Source: an uncultured Paracoccaceae bacterium
Lineage (GTDB): Bacteria > Pseudomonadota > Alphaproteobacteria > Rhodobacterales > Rhodobacteraceae
Reading direction: 5' to 3'
Assembly: GCA_947499715.1 (NCBI GenBank)
Contig: CANMPL010000008.1
Coordinates: 1-56,506 of the forward strand
DNA length: 56,506 bases
Part shown: piece by piece, positions 46,681-55,343 of the stretch
Position numbering within the stretch: the first letter of the stretch is position 1
Layout of the letters: each line of letters starts with the position of its first letter
Translations under genes and position numbers: made by a program
Notes under the pieces: model-generated
Database searches by the model: none
What the model was told of the DNA's origin: nothing
The model's input: the letters and a program-made list of their open reading frames with translations, nothing else

Positions 46681-47147
46681 CAGGACGCCTCCTCGATCAG
46701 GGGTTTCAGTTCAGCAAGGATCGCATCAACTTCTGCGGCGTCCGCACCCCGTTGGGCTGTCAGCGCATCAATCTCGGCGATCAATGCCCGATTGATCAGC
46801 TCAGGATCCGCCGCGCCTTCGGTTGCGACGCTGCGCAATTGTGCGTTCATTTCGCGCAGATCCGCGTGGGACGCCCGCGTCCTTTGCAATTCTCCATCCA
46901 ATTGAGCCAATTGATCGGCTTGCGCGGAAACCCGCGCTTCAAGTTCCGCAATCTTCGTATCCTGCCGCTCTTTCAGCACCCGCACCCGCTCGACCAGCTG
47001 CGCATTTGCCGTGCGCTCCTCGTCCAACTGCGTTTGCAAGCCAGTGTCGTCCGACGCACCCTCGCTATTGCCCAATTGGACAACCTGGGCGCTGATCCGT
47101 TCAAGTGCTGCCGTAATACGACCTTCTAACGCATTGATATCGCTCAT
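46680..47147 (-). CDS. Coiled-coil protein coupled to zapA
   Basis: 155 residues, almost entirely helical and acidic. Heptad-like stretches run through about 5-130 (ALEGRITAALERISAQV, DEERTANAQLVERVRVLKER, QLDGELQRTRASHADLREMNAQL). No membrane segment, no cysteine. ATG at 47147 has AAAGGACAG upstream; a longer frame upstream lacks a site. Shared base with zapA and the same coiled-coil character suggest it works with ZapA in the divisome (a role like ZapB), but sequence similarity to ZapB was not established. Divergent from tkt. Confidence 0.75.
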   Translation of the reverse strand: MSDINALEGRITAALERISAQVVQLGNSEGASDDTGLQTQLDEERTANAQLVERVRVLKERQDTKIAELEARVSAQADQLAQLDGELQRTRASHADLREMNAQLRSVATEGAADPELINRALIAEIDALTAQRGADAAEVDAILAELKPLIEEAS

Positions 47148-47434
47148 TTGCCTGTCCTTTCTCAGGTGTCTCTCCGCCACCTTGAACGCTAACCGAGGGG
47201 ATCCCCCCACAAACGCTCTACCGTCGACCATGCAAGGGTATGCCTATTCCCATATTCACAGCCGAATCGTGCCTCTTCCAACTCAGCCTAAGCGATACGA
47301 TGATCTGTCGCAAACCAGATGAAGCGCTTTATTCTGAACCGCTTATCGGGCGCGCCTCATCCTTTGTTCCGCGACGCTTGAACTATAGCACCGCCCTGAT
47401 ATGACGTGCGGCAACAATCGCCTTAAAAAACAGG
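47148..47434. other. Divergent regulatory region between the zapA pair and tkt
   Basis: 287 bases with no gene. A half-match to the GAPDH palindrome (TTGAACGCTAAC near 47194-47205; right half fits GTTANCGNTAAC) is the only motif I see. Confidence 0.4.
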
Positions 47435-49462
47435 ATGAGACCCTTGGATATTGCGACCCTCCGCGCCCAGCACCCCAACCATTGGATGAAAGCCGCAGCG
47501 ATCCGCACGCTGACGCTGGACGCCGTTGCCGCCGCGAACTCCGGCCACTCCGGCATGCCCATGGGCATGGCAGACGTTGCGACGGTCCTCTATGAAAAGC
47601 ACCTGAATTTCGATCCTGCCGCACCAAATTGGCCGGATCGCGATCGTTTCATTCTGTCTGCGGGCCACGGGTCAATGCTGCTTTATTCCCTGCTGCATCT
47701 CACCGGCTATGCCGACATGACGCTTCAGCAGATCAAGGATTTTCGCCAGTGGGGTGCCAAGACGGCTGGTCACCCAGAATATGGCCATGCCACCGGTATC
47801 GAGACGACAACAGGGCCGCTTGGTCAGGGTATCGCCAATTCAGTTGGCTTTGCGATTGCCGAGGAAATTCAGCGCGCACGCTACGGCAAGAATATCGTCG
47901 ACCACTATACTTACGTGATTGCGGGCGACGGCTGCCTTATGGAAGGCGTCAGCCAAGAGGCGATTGGCCTTGCTGGGATGCAAAAGCTGTCTCACTTGGT
48001 TGTCTTCTTTGACGACAACAACATCACAATCGACGGCACCGTCGACATGGCCGACATCACCGACCAACCTGCCCGCTTTGCGGCCTCTGGCTGGCATGTG
48101 CAGGCGATTGACGGACATGACCCAGACGCGATTGATGCGGCCATCATTGCCGCCAAGAAAGACCCGCGCCCCTCGATGATCGCCTGCAAGACCCACATCG
48201 CCTTGGGCCATGCTGCACAGGACACGTCCAAGGGCCACGGCGCATTGACGGATGCAGAACAACTGGCAGCGGCAAAAAAGACCTATGGTTGGGATCACGG
48301 CGCGTTTGAAATTCCCGCTGACGTAAAGTCCGCTTGGGAAGCAACATCCGCGCGCGGCAAAGCCGCAAGAGCGGCTTGGGAAGATCGGTTTGCCAAACTT
48401 TCGGGCACCAAGCAGGCAGAGTTTAACCGCGCCTACGCTGGCGAGGCCCCTAAGAAGCTCGCAGCAACTATCCGTGCATTCAAAAAACAGATGTCGGAAG
48501 ACGCCCCAAAGCTGGCAACCCGGGCATCGTCCGAGAAAGCGTTACAGGTCATCAACCCTGTCATGGCGGAAACCATCGGCGGCTCTGCCGACCTGACCGG
48601 ATCAAACAATACCAAGACACCTGATATGGGTGTCTTTCACCCGGACAACCGCAAGGGCCGCTACATCCACTATGGCGTGCGTGAACACGGCATGGCAGCC
48701 GCTATGAACGGTATGGCACTGCACGGCGGCGCACGCGCATATGGTGGCACATTCATGTGCTTTACCGACTATGCGCGCGGTGCAATGCGCCTGTCCGCCC
48801 TTATGGGGGTGCCGACCACATATGTCATGACACATGACAGCATCGGCCTTGGTGAAGACGGCCCGACCCACCAACCAGTCGAACACCTCGCCCTGTTGCG
48901 TGCCACGCCAAACACAAACGTCTTCCGCCCCGCAGACGCGGTTGAAGTTGCCGAAGCATGGGAACTGGCTTTGACCTCGCAATCGACGCCGCATGTATTG
49001 TGCTTGTCGCGCCAAGGGCTGCCAACCGTGCGGGCCGACCACAAGACCAAGAACCTGTCCGCCCAGGGCGCTTATGTTCTGGCAGATGCGATTGGCAAAC
49101 GTCAGGCTATCCTGATGGCCACCGGATCAGAAGTTTCGGTCGCCCTCGCCGCCCGCGACATCCTCCAAGCCGAAGGCATCGGCACTCGCGTCGTATCCAT
49201 GCCCTGCTGGGAATTGTTCGACGCACAAGACGAAAAGATCCGCAAGCGCGTCCTGCCTGCGGGCCCGGTGCGCGTCGCGATTGAGGCGGGCGTCAACATG
49301 GGTTGGGATCGTTATCTTTTGGGCGAGCGTGGCAACGCTAAAAAGGCTGCTTTCGTCGGCATGGACAGCTTTGGTGCTTCGGCCCCTGCTGGCACATTGT
49401 TCGAAAAATTCGGAATCACGGCCGAGAATACCGCGCAAAAAGTGCGCGATCTGCTGGCTTAA
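47435..49462 (+). CDS. tkt: Transketolase
   Basis: Moves two-carbon units between sugar phosphates in the pentose phosphate and Calvin-type pathways using TPP. 675 residues, full length. N-terminal [16 protein letters not shown]-magnesium loop [22 protein letters not shown] and [15 protein letters not shown]; the second domain has [44 protein letters not shown]; the C-terminal domain ends [16 protein letters not shown]. Start at MRPLDIAT, three bases from CAGG only; a TTG three codons later is an alternative. Followed by a 12-bp hairpin, then gap. Confidence 0.97.
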   Translation: MRPLDIATLRAQHPNHWMKAAAIRTLTLDAVAAANSGHSGMPMGMADVATVLYEKHLNFDPAAPNWPDRDRFILSAGHGSMLLYSLLHLTGYADMTLQQIKDFRQWGAKTAGHPEYGHATGIETTTGPLGQGIANSVGFAIAEEIQRARYGKNIVDHYTYVIAGDGCLMEGVSQEAIGLAGMQKLSHLVVFFDDNNITIDGTVDMADITDQPARFAASGWHVQAIDGHDPDAIDAAIIAAKKDPRPSMIACKTHIALGHAAQDTSKGHGALTDAEQLAAAKKTYGWDHGAFEIPADVKSAWEATSARGKAARAAWEDRFAKLSGTKQAEFNRAYAGEAPKKLAATIRAFKKQMSEDAPKLATRASSEKALQVINPVMAETIGGSADLTGSNNTKTPDMGVFHPDNRKGRYIHYGVREHGMAAAMNGMALHGGARAYGGTFMCFTDYARGAMRLSALMGVPTTYVMTHDSIGLGEDGPTHQPVEHLALLRATPNTNVFRPADAVEVAEAWELALTSQSTPHVLCLSRQGLPTVRADHKTKNLSAQGAYVLADAIGKRQAILMATGSEVSVALAARDILQAEGIGTRVVSMPCWELFDAQDEKIRKRVLPAGPVRVAIEAGVNMGWDRYLLGERGNAKKAAFVGMDSFGASAPAGTLFEKFGITAENTAQKVRDLLA

Positions 49463-49471
49463 AGCGATTTC

Positions 49472-49500
49472 GGAACGAGCCCCTTTGCGGGGCTCGTTCC
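49472..49500 (+). terminator. tkt terminator hairpin
   Basis: GGAACGAGCCCC and GGGGCTCGTTCC form a perfect 12-bp stem with loop TTTGC, nine bases after the stop. No T-tract follows. Confidence 0.7.
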
Positions 49501-49550
49501 ACCACTTGATTCGTCGACGAACAAGCCTGCGCGAATTGTTGGCGCAAACG

Positions 49551-49592
49551 GTTAGCGTTAACGCCCCAGACTACGGGGCCGTTAACGATAAC
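49551..49592 (+). promoter_or_regulatory. Two LacI-type palindromes upstream of the first gap gene
   Basis: GTTAGCGTTAAC (49551-49562) and GTTAACGATAAC (49581-49592) both fit GTTANCGNTAAC, a palindrome centred on CG as bound by LacI-family regulators. Centres are 30 bases apart, three helical turns, allowing cooperative binding. A near copy lies before the second gap gene at 52067. This resembles sites of the central-carbon regulator CceR of Rhodobacter as I remember them; the match was not verified. Confidence 0.65.
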
Positions 49593-49680
49593 ATGCTGAT
49601 CCAATTGACGTTTTTTCTTTCCGCACATCACCTCACCCCCTAAAACTTGCGGCCAAGAGCAAAGGCGTTAGGGGAAGAGC

Positions 49681-50682
49681 ATGACGGTCACATTGGGCAT
49701 CAACGGATTTGGCCGCATTGGGCGTTGCACGCTCGCGCATATCGCAGAGGCCGCGCGCAATGACGTGCAGGTCGTCAAGATCAACGCAACCGGCCCAATT
49801 GAGACCAATGCGCATCTTCTCAAATACGACAGCATCCATGGCCGCTTTGGCCGTGAGATCAAAGTCACCGACAATACGCTTGATCTGGGCAATGGCCCGA
49901 TCCTCGTTCAATCCAACTATGACCCTCAGGAATTGGATTGGTCAGGCTGTGACGTGGTGCTGGAATGTACTGGCAAATTCAATGATGGCGAAAAATCCGC
50001 CGTTCATCTTGAACGTGGCGCCAAGAAGGTCCTGATTTCGGCCCCTGCCAAGAATGTTGACCGCACTGTTGTCTACGGCGTGAACCATCGCGACATGTTG
50101 GCGACAGAGAACATGATCTCGAACGGGTCCTGCACGACCAACTGCCTGGCACCACTTGCTAAGGTTCTCAATGACGCGATCGGGATCGAACGTGGGATCA
50201 TGACCACCATCCACAGCTACACCGGCGACCAGCCAACGCTTGATCGCCGCCACGCTGATCTTTACCGCGCGCGCGCTGCTGCGATGGCAATGATACCGAC
50301 CTCAACGGGTGCAGCCAAAGCCTTGGGTGAAGTGCTGCCTGAACTTGCAGGCCGTCTTGACGGCACCGCAATGCGGGTGCCAACGCCAAATGTCTCGGCT
50401 GTGGATCTGACATTTGAGGCCTCAAAATCCGTAACCGTTGAAGACGTAAATGCCGCCGTCGCCGAAGCTGCAAATGGCTATATGGGCATGGTCATGGCTT
50501 ATGATGCAGAGGCAAAAGTCTCTATCGATTTTAACCACACCACCCAATCTTCGATCTTTGCGCCTGACCAAACCAAGGTCGTCGGCGGCAAGACCGTGCG
50601 TGTTTTGGCATGGTATGATAACGAATGGGGATTCTCGGCACGTATGGCCGATGTTGCAGGCACCATGGGCCGTTTGAATTAG
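49681..50682 (+). CDS. gap: Glyceraldehyde-3-phosphate dehydrogenase, first paralog (Asp-less cofactor pocket)
   Basis: 333 residues. [10 protein letters not shown] nucleotide loop; catalytic Cys151 in NGSCTTNCLAPLAKVLND; substrate-site stretch [18 protein letters not shown] and STGAAKALG. At residue 36 the usual NAD-selecting aspartate (present in the second paralog, NDLGP) is alanine (NATGP). Loss of this Asp is typical of NADP-using, anabolic GAPDHs such as Bacillus GapB. I infer NADP preference and a gluconeogenic role. Good ribosome site GGGGAAGAG. Preceded by two GTTANCGNTAAC palindromes. The stop overlaps the convergent DUF2061 gene. Confidence 0.95.
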   Translation: MTVTLGINGFGRIGRCTLAHIAEAARNDVQVVKINATGPIETNAHLLKYDSIHGRFGREIKVTDNTLDLGNGPILVQSNYDPQELDWSGCDVVLECTGKFNDGEKSAVHLERGAKKVLISAPAKNVDRTVVYGVNHRDMLATENMISNGSCTTNCLAPLAKVLNDAIGIERGIMTTIHSYTGDQPTLDRRHADLYRARAAAMAMIPTSTGAAKALGEVLPELAGRLDGTAMRVPTPNVSAVDLTFEASKSVTVEDVNAAVAEAANGYMGMVMAYDAEAKVSIDFNHTTQSSIFAPDQTKVVGGKTVRVLAWYDNEWGFSARMADVAGTMGRLN

Positions 50683-50885
50683 GGTCGCGCCCGTCCCCAG
50701 GCCACCTTGGCCCAAATCAACTCATGCACGAAAAAGAACACAAAACCGCTGGCCATACCGCCAGCGGCGATGCTGAGGCTTGCTGTGAATGAACCGCTGA
50801 CAACATAGCTGATCATCCCCATGGCAAAGAACCCGGTCGCCTGCCATGTCAGCGACTTCAACAGCAACCTTTTCTTCGTTTCCAT
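50679..50885 (-). CDS. DUF2061 small membrane protein
   Basis: 68 residues. METKKRLLLKSLTWQATGF is the family N-terminus, followed by two hydrophobic helices (ATGFFAMGMISYVVSGSF and SLSIAAGGMASGFVFFFVHEL) and the HELIWAKVAWGR tail typical of DUF2061. Function unknown; some relatives are called chlorhexidine- or antimicrobial-efflux-linked, which I cannot support here. Start at METKKR with AAGGAGC upstream; the open frame further upstream has no site. Convergent and overlapping with gap by four bases, divergent from the XRE regulator. Confidence 0.85.
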   Translation of the reverse strand: METKKRLLLKSLTWQATGFFAMGMISYVVSGSFTASLSIAAGGMASGFVFFFVHELIWAKVAWGRARP

Positions 50886-50953
50886 CGTAAGCTCCTTCGT
50901 CTGTTGCCACGGGTTTAGACCACCAAGCGGCGCGCGGGAATTATGAGTTTTTG

Positions 50954-50975
50954 CTGCACAAACTTTACTTTGCAG
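50954..50975. promoter_or_regulatory. Candidate operator between DUF2061 and XRE-regulator genes
   Basis: CTGCA-CAAA...TTTG-CAG forms an interrupted inverted repeat over about 22 bases in the 115-base divergent region. It is placed where an XRE-type autoregulator could bind. Only imperfect symmetry. Confidence 0.3.
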
Positions 50976-51000
50976 ATAAAAATCACCACAATGATGAGTT

Positions 51001-51843
51001 ATGGACAGAAGAGACCGCGCAGCGCTTTTCCGCGACAGACTTGTTGTCGCGATGACAGCCAAAGATACCAATCGCAGCGCCTTGGCGCGCAACACAGGCA
51101 CGGATCGGTCCACCATTGGCCAGCTTTTGAACACGCAAAGCCCGCGCCTGCCCAACGCGCAATTAATCGCAGAGATCGCTGCAGACCTTGGCACCAGCAC
51201 CGATTGGCTGCTGGGGCTGACCGACAGGCCAGAGCGCCCCGGCGATCTTGTCGCTTCTGCCCTGTCGCTCAGCCCGGCAAAGCGTACGTCAGCAGACAGC
51301 CAGCTGATGAAATGGCACCACGAGGCACGCGGCCACAAAATCCGCCATGTTCCGGCCACCCTGCCCGATATGCTCAAGACCGAAGCGCTGATTGATTGGG
51401 AATATGTGACGCACCGGCCTGACGGTTCGGATTCAGCGTTGCAAGCCTTGCACGATCAACGCGAGTGGTTGTTGCAGGGCGATACAGATCTAGAGATCGC
51501 CTTGCCATTGCATGAGCTGGCAAGTTGCGCTGCTGGCACGGGTTACTACGCCGATTTGCCGCGCGCGACCCGTGCTGCGCAACTCGAGACAATCGCCGAT
51601 TACGCTGAAACGCTTTATCCCCGGCTGCGCATGTTCTTGTTTGACGCCCATAACGTCTTTAGTGCCCCGATCTCTGTCTTTGGGCCGTCGATTGCCGTCA
51701 TTTATGTCGGCAAATTCTACCTCGCCTTCCGAGAGGCGGAACGGATACGCACAATCGCCAACCAATTTGACTGGCTCGTCAGAGAGGCCGAAATCGACGG
51801 ACGCGCCATACCCCGCCACATCAGAGGGCTAGAAGTCAGCTGA
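51001..51843 (+). CDS. XRE-type HTH transcriptional regulator
   Basis: 280 residues. The helix-turn-helix spans about 15-70 (NRSALARNTGTDRSTIGQLL, then LPNAQLIAEIAADLGTSTDWLLGLT). The larger C-terminal part (LFDAHNVFSAPISVFGPSIAVIYVGKFYLAFRE) looks like a sensor domain of unknown ligand; DLPRATRAAQLETIADYAETLYPRL precedes it. Start at MDRRDRAALFRDRL. Divergent from DUF2061 and followed closely by a small membrane protein and the second gap gene, so it may control one of these. Confidence 0.85.
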   Translation: MDRRDRAALFRDRLVVAMTAKDTNRSALARNTGTDRSTIGQLLNTQSPRLPNAQLIAEIAADLGTSTDWLLGLTDRPERPGDLVASALSLSPAKRTSADSQLMKWHHEARGHKIRHVPATLPDMLKTEALIDWEYVTHRPDGSDSALQALHDQREWLLQGDTDLEIALPLHELASCAAGTGYYADLPRATRAAQLETIADYAETLYPRLRMFLFDAHNVFSAPISVFGPSIAVIYVGKFYLAFREAERIRTIANQFDWLVREAEIDGRAIPRHIRGLEVS

Positions 51844-51882
51844 CCCTCGCGTTTGGCGCAGGCACGGGCTACTAACGAAGAT

Positions 51883-52026
51883 ATGACCAATACGATCGCC
51901 ATCTGGCTCTTTATCTTGATTGTCGCTTTCTTCGTCGCGGACATCTATCTGCTGCATTGGGACGTCCACGTTTTGCTGATGCGTGGACTGGGCGACTTGA
52001 TCGGATGGCTCGCTTTCTGGCGCTAA
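51883..52026 (+). CDS. Small membrane protein, 47 aa, upstream of the second gap gene
   Basis: 47 residues with one strong membrane helix at about 5-22 (IAIWLFILIVAFFVAD) and a shorter amphipathic end (LGDLIGWLAFWR). Short gene with frame preserved and no in-frame alternative. No strong ribosome site; GAAG precedes ATG. It is 82 bases before gap2, and a short protein ending WLAFWR directly ahead of gap is something I recall from related genomes, so it is likely real. Function unknown. Confidence 0.65.
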   Translation: MTNTIAIWLFILIVAFFVADIYLLHWDVHVLLMRGLGDLIGWLAFWR

Positions 52027-52066
52027 ATCCGCCACCAGCGCTTGACCTTTCGCGCCAAATCGCAAT

Positions 52067-52078
52067 GTTAGCGCCAAC
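52067..52078 (+). promoter_or_regulatory. LacI-type palindrome upstream of the second gap gene
   Basis: GTTAGCGCCAAC, flanked to give TGTTAGCGCCAACA, differs from GTTANCGNTAAC at one position. It lies 31 bases before the gap2 ATG, so bound protein would block a promoter or elongation there. Confidence 0.5.
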
Positions 52079-52108
52079 ATTAGCCTTCACTCCCAAAGGA
52101 GACCTCCC

Positions 52109-53110
52109 ATGGCCGTAAAAGTAGCAATCAACGGATTTGGACGCATCGGACGCAATGTCTTGCGCGCAATTATTGAATCTGGCCGCACCGACATTGACGT
52201 CATCGCCATTAACGATCTTGGTCCGGTCGAAACCAACGCGCATTTGCTGCGCTTCGATTCCGTTCACGGCCGCTTTCCCGCAACGGTAACCACAACCGAA
52301 GACACCATCGACGTCGGCCGCGGCCCGATGAAAGTCACCGCCATTCGCAACCCTGCCGATCTGCCATGGTCTGATGTCGACGTCGTGTTGGAATGCACGG
52401 GCATCTTCACCAGCAAAGAAGCTTGCCAGGCGCACCTTGATAACGGCTCTAGCCGCGTGTTGATTTCTGCCCCTGGCAAAGACGCGGACAAGACCATTGT
52501 GTTCGGTGTGAATGATAGCGCCCTGACGAAAGACGACATCGTCGTCTCAAACGCGTCCTGCACGACCAACTGCCTGTCACCCGTGGCCAAAGTGCTGAAT
52601 GACGCCGTGGGCATCACCAAGGGCTTTATGACCACGATTCACAGCTATACCGGCGACCAGCCGACGCTGGACACAATGCACAAGGACCTTTACCGCGCCC
52701 GCGCGGCGGCATTGTCGATGATCCCAACCTCGACCGGCGCTGCAAAGGCCGTTGGGCTCGTCCTGCCAGAGCTCAACGGAAAACTGGATGGCGTTGCTAT
52801 CCGCGTGCCGACGCCAAATGTCTCTGTCGTTGACCTCACGTTTGAAGCCTCCCGCGCGACCACCGTGGAAGAAATCAACGCTGCAATCATCGCCGCCGCT
52901 GACGGTCCGTTGAAAGGCGTTTTGGGATACACCGATCTACCGATGGTCAGCTCTGACTTCAACCACGACCCGCATTCGTCGATCTTCCACCTCGATCAAA
53001 CCAAGGTGCTTGATGGCAATATGGTGCGGATCTTGTCCTGGTATGACAACGAATGGGGCTTCTCCAACCGGATGTCTGACACCGCAGTCGCTATGGGAAA
53101 ACTCATCTAA
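52109..53110 (+). CDS. gap: Glyceraldehyde-3-phosphate dehydrogenase, second paralog (NAD type)
   Basis: 333 residues, colinear with the first paralog. NAD-selecting Asp36 is present (INDLGP) and catalytic Cys151 lies in [51 protein letters not shown] and [14 protein letters not shown] are standard. I infer the glycolytic NAD-dependent enzyme. Strong ribosome site AAAGGAG. A LacI-type palindrome is at 52067-52078 and a terminator at 53135-53164. Confidence 0.96.
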   Translation: MAVKVAINGFGRIGRNVLRAIIESGRTDIDVIAINDLGPVETNAHLLRFDSVHGRFPATVTTTEDTIDVGRGPMKVTAIRNPADLPWSDVDVVLECTGIFTSKEACQAHLDNGSSRVLISAPGKDADKTIVFGVNDSALTKDDIVVSNASCTTNCLSPVAKVLNDAVGITKGFMTTIHSYTGDQPTLDTMHKDLYRARAAALSMIPTSTGAAKAVGLVLPELNGKLDGVAIRVPTPNVSVVDLTFEASRATTVEEINAAIIAAADGPLKGVLGYTDLPMVSSDFNHDPHSSIFHLDQTKVLDGNMVRILSWYDNEWGFSNRMSDTAVAMGKLI

Positions 53111-53134
53111 CGCAGCGCAATACACGACACAAAA

Positions 53135-53164
53135 GGGCCGTGCCATAAGGCGCGGCCCTTTTTG
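53135..53164 (+). terminator. gap2 terminator
   Basis: GGGCCGTGCC and GGCGCGGCCC (one G-U pair) around loop ATAA, then TTTTT. Confidence 0.9.
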
Positions 53165-53184
53165 CATGACTTCAGATAACATGC

Positions 53185-53205
53185 TGAAATTTTATACAAA
53201 TTTCA
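53185..53205. promoter_or_regulatory. 8-bp perfect inverted repeat upstream of the DUF1127 gene
   Basis: TGAAATTT and AAATTTCA with the five-base spacer TATAC, 124 bases before the DUF1127 start. Operator-like; the binding protein is unknown. Further down, CTTGCG (about 53250) and CATAGCTAAG (about 53267) could form a heat-shock sigma-factor promoter, as DUF1127 genes in Rhodobacter have. Confidence 0.4.
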
Positions 53206-53328
53206 AAGGGTGCCATGCAATTCATGCAACTGTGCCTTTCGTTTTGATCGCTTGCGCTGCGCTGCGGCATAGCTAAGTGTTGTGGTAAGAGGAGCAGACA
53301 ATACCGTGAACCTTGAAAGGAGCACACA

Positions 53329-53487
53329 ATGAACATCATGAATTCCGTTCGCAGCGCCATGCAGAAGCGCGCGCTCTATCTGCGCACAAAGCACGAGTTG
53401 GAAATGATGCCGCTGAATGTGGCGCTCGACCTCGATATCTATCGTGGCGACGCAGCCCGGATCGCATCCCGCGCCGTATACGGCTAA
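53329..53487 (+). CDS. DUF1127 small basic protein
   Basis: 52 residues, beginning MNIMNSVRSAMQKRALYL. The DUF1127 pattern is clear: R-x-L-x-L-R-T-K-x-E-L near the middle (RTKHELEMMP), then ALDLDIYRGDAARIASRAVYG at the end. Some members (CcaF1 of Rhodobacter) bind RNA and help process stress sRNAs. Ribosome site AAAGGAG seven bases ahead. It is a monocistronic gene with its own strong terminator (53512-53535), which suits high, stress-induced expression. Confidence 0.85.
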   Translation: MNIMNSVRSAMQKRALYLRTKHELEMMPLNVALDLDIYRGDAARIASRAVYG

Positions 53488-53511
53488 GACGGCTTCAAAT
53501 GCCTGACAATC

Positions 53512-53535
53512 AAAGCCGCCCTTTGGGGCGGCTTT
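53512..53535 (+). terminator. DUF1127-gene terminator
   Basis: AAAGCCGCCC and GGGCGGCTTT with loop TTTG, 24 bases after the stop; the stem's own TTT ends it. Confidence 0.85.
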
Positions 53536-53541
53536 CGCGTC

Positions 53542-54318
53542 TTAGGGGGCCAAGAATGCGGCGACGCGATCCCAATATCCGTCAGTTCGGAAAATGTTGT
53601 TATGCGTCCCACCGGGAACAAGGTGAAAGATCACCTCGATCCCTGCCCCTTCCATCGCCTGCGCCAGTCGTTGCCCGTCGCTGGCAGGAATCAAACTGTC
53701 CGCGTCGCCATGCTGGATCTGAACCGGCGCTGTGATCCCGTTCAGATCGCGCAACGAATCCCATCGCTGCACGGCGGGTAAAAAACAGGCCGGTAAGGCG
53801 GATTGACGCGCCATAACATCACACATCCGCGCAAATGGAGCATCCAGCAGGACACCGCTCACACCGCGTCTTGCCGCCACATGAACTGCCAGACCTGTGC
53901 CCAACGAATAACCGTGCAGGTAAATCGGGCGATCCGTCTTGCCAGCAAGCCAATCATGCGCATCTAGGGCAAGCGCTTTTAATCCGCCCTCGCTCGGTGC
54001 CCCCGACACACCGCCGCCTCCCGGATACTGCAGTGCCACCACCATGCGCCCTGCCGCCTGATGCTGCGTCGTTGAGGTCGGAAATCGGTCCAACGACCCG
54101 GTATTGCCCATGAAAAACAAAACAGCGGGCTCGCCCGGGCGGCCTTCTGACACGGATAGAGTCAGTTGCCTTGCGTCACCGTCAACGATGACCGTCTCAT
54201 ACCCTGCCATTTCAAACCGCGTTGGATCGAATGGATAGATGAAACCGGGATGCAACCAGACAGAGACAGCCGCATAGATCGCGTATAAGCCAAGCAAATA
54301 GCCAACCGCCTTTTTCAA
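53542..54318 (-). CDS. Alpha/beta hydrolase, membrane-anchored
   Basis: 258 residues: an N-terminal hydrophobic segment (GYLLGLYAIYAAVSVWL) acting as anchor or signal, then an alpha/beta-hydrolase fold. The nucleophile elbow is HGYSLGTGLAV (Gly-x-Ser-x-Gly), the acid lies near IQHGDADSLIPASDG and the His in VPGGTHNNIF. These place the active site on the periplasmic side if the segment is an anchor. Substrate unknown; ABHD13-like bem46 proteins share this form. Ends one base after coaD's stop in reverse, so they form an operon (coaD first). Confidence 0.88.
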   Translation of the reverse strand: MKKAVGYLLGLYAIYAAVSVWLHPGFIYPFDPTRFEMAGYETVIVDGDARQLTLSVSEGRPGEPAVLFFMGNTGSLDRFPTSTTQHQAAGRMVVALQYPGGGGVSGAPSEGGLKALALDAHDWLAGKTDRPIYLHGYSLGTGLAVHVAARRGVSGVLLDAPFARMCDVMARQSALPACFLPAVQRWDSLRDLNGITAPVQIQHGDADSLIPASDGQRLAQAMEGAGIEVIFHLVPGGTHNNIFRTDGYWDRVAAFLAP

Positions 54319-54319
54319 G

Positions 54320-54811
54320 TTACTTCAGTCGCTCCAACAGCGCACTTTTCACCGCAGGGCTGACGAACTTGCCGACGTCGCCACCAAGCCTCGCAATCTC
54401 TTTGACCAGTTTGCTCGCAATCGCCTGATGCTGGGCCTCGGCCATCAAAAACACGGTTTCAACGCTGTCATCAAGCGCGCGGTTCATGCCAACCATCTGA
54501 TATTCATACTCAAAATCCGCGACGGCACGCAGCCCGCGAATAATAACACTGGCCCCGACATCGCGCGCGCAATCAATCAGAAGGTTTTCAAACGGATGCA
54601 CGACAATCTCGCATCCCGCTTTGTCACCCAATGGTCCAGCTTCGGCCTCGACCATCGCGACACGTTCTTCCAACGTGAACATTGGCCCCTTGTCGCGATT
54701 TATCGCAACCCCGATCACAAGCTTGTCCACCAATGAACATGCCCTGCGAATGATGTCGCTGTGACCGTGGGTCAACGGGTCAAAAGTGCCGGGATACAGT
54801 CCAGTGCGCAT
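54320..54811 (-). CDS. coaD: Phosphopantetheine adenylyltransferase
   Basis: Penultimate step of coenzyme A synthesis. 163 residues. T/HxGH motif as YPGTFDPLTHGHSDII at the start; IIRGLRAVADFEYEYQMVGMNR and FVSPAVKSALLERL follow. The alpha/beta hydrolase gene starts one base after it, so the two are co-transcribed. Confidence 0.97.
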   Translation of the reverse strand: MRTGLYPGTFDPLTHGHSDIIRRACSLVDKLVIGVAINRDKGPMFTLEERVAMVEAEAGPLGDKAGCEIVVHPFENLLIDCARDVGASVIIRGLRAVADFEYEYQMVGMNRALDDSVETVFLMAEAQHQAIASKLVKEIARLGGDVGKFVSPAVKSALLERLK

Positions 54812-54883
54812 GGGCCACCTCTTTTCGCTTTCTTAGGCGGCACGCAACAATATTGCGCCGCCTTCGACAAGCCCTCTTTGGCC

Positions 54884-55321
54884 TCAATGCCCCATGATCA
54901 TGCCTTGCAGCGCATCTTTTTCCATCGAAAGCTCTGCTAGGCGGGCCTTCACGACGTCACCAATCGAAATCAGCCCAATCAATTTGCCATCGTCAACGAC
55001 CGGCAAATGGCGGAAACGACCGTCGGTCATCATTTTCAGAACACCGTCTGCCGTATCCTGCGGTGTGCAGGTCACCAGTTTTGAGGTCATCATGCCATCA
55101 ACCGTTTCGTTGAGACAGCCAGCACCGCGTTTGCCCAACTCTCTCACGATATCGCGCTCTGACAGGATCCCATCCAGTGCGTTGCCATCGCTTGAGACGA
55201 CGACCGTGCCGATCCGCTTGGATGACAAAAGCTGCGCGACATCGGCAACTTTCGCGTCCGGGGTTACGGATATAACACCACCCTCGCCCCCTTTGGATGT
55301 CAGAATCTGTTGAACCAGCAT
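54884..55321 (-). CDS. CBS-domain-pair protein
   Basis: 145 residues, consisting of two CBS motifs at about 8-70 and 75-135 (VADVAQLLSSKRIGTVVVSSDGN with GILSERDIVRELGKRG; and KLVTCTPQDTADGVLKMMTDGRFRHLPVVDDGKLIGLISIGDVV). Together they form a Bateman module that binds adenosine nucleotides; there is no attached catalytic domain. Likely a free regulatory module. ATG at 55321 follows GGGAGGT; the upstream Met is less favoured. Confidence 0.9.
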   Translation of the reverse strand: MLVQQILTSKGGEGGVISVTPDAKVADVAQLLSSKRIGTVVVSSDGNALDGILSERDIVRELGKRGAGCLNETVDGMMTSKLVTCTPQDTADGVLKMMTDGRFRHLPVVDDGKLIGLISIGDVVKARLAELSMEKDALQGMIMGH

Positions 55322-55343
55322 GGCGACCTCCCTTTTCAATAAC

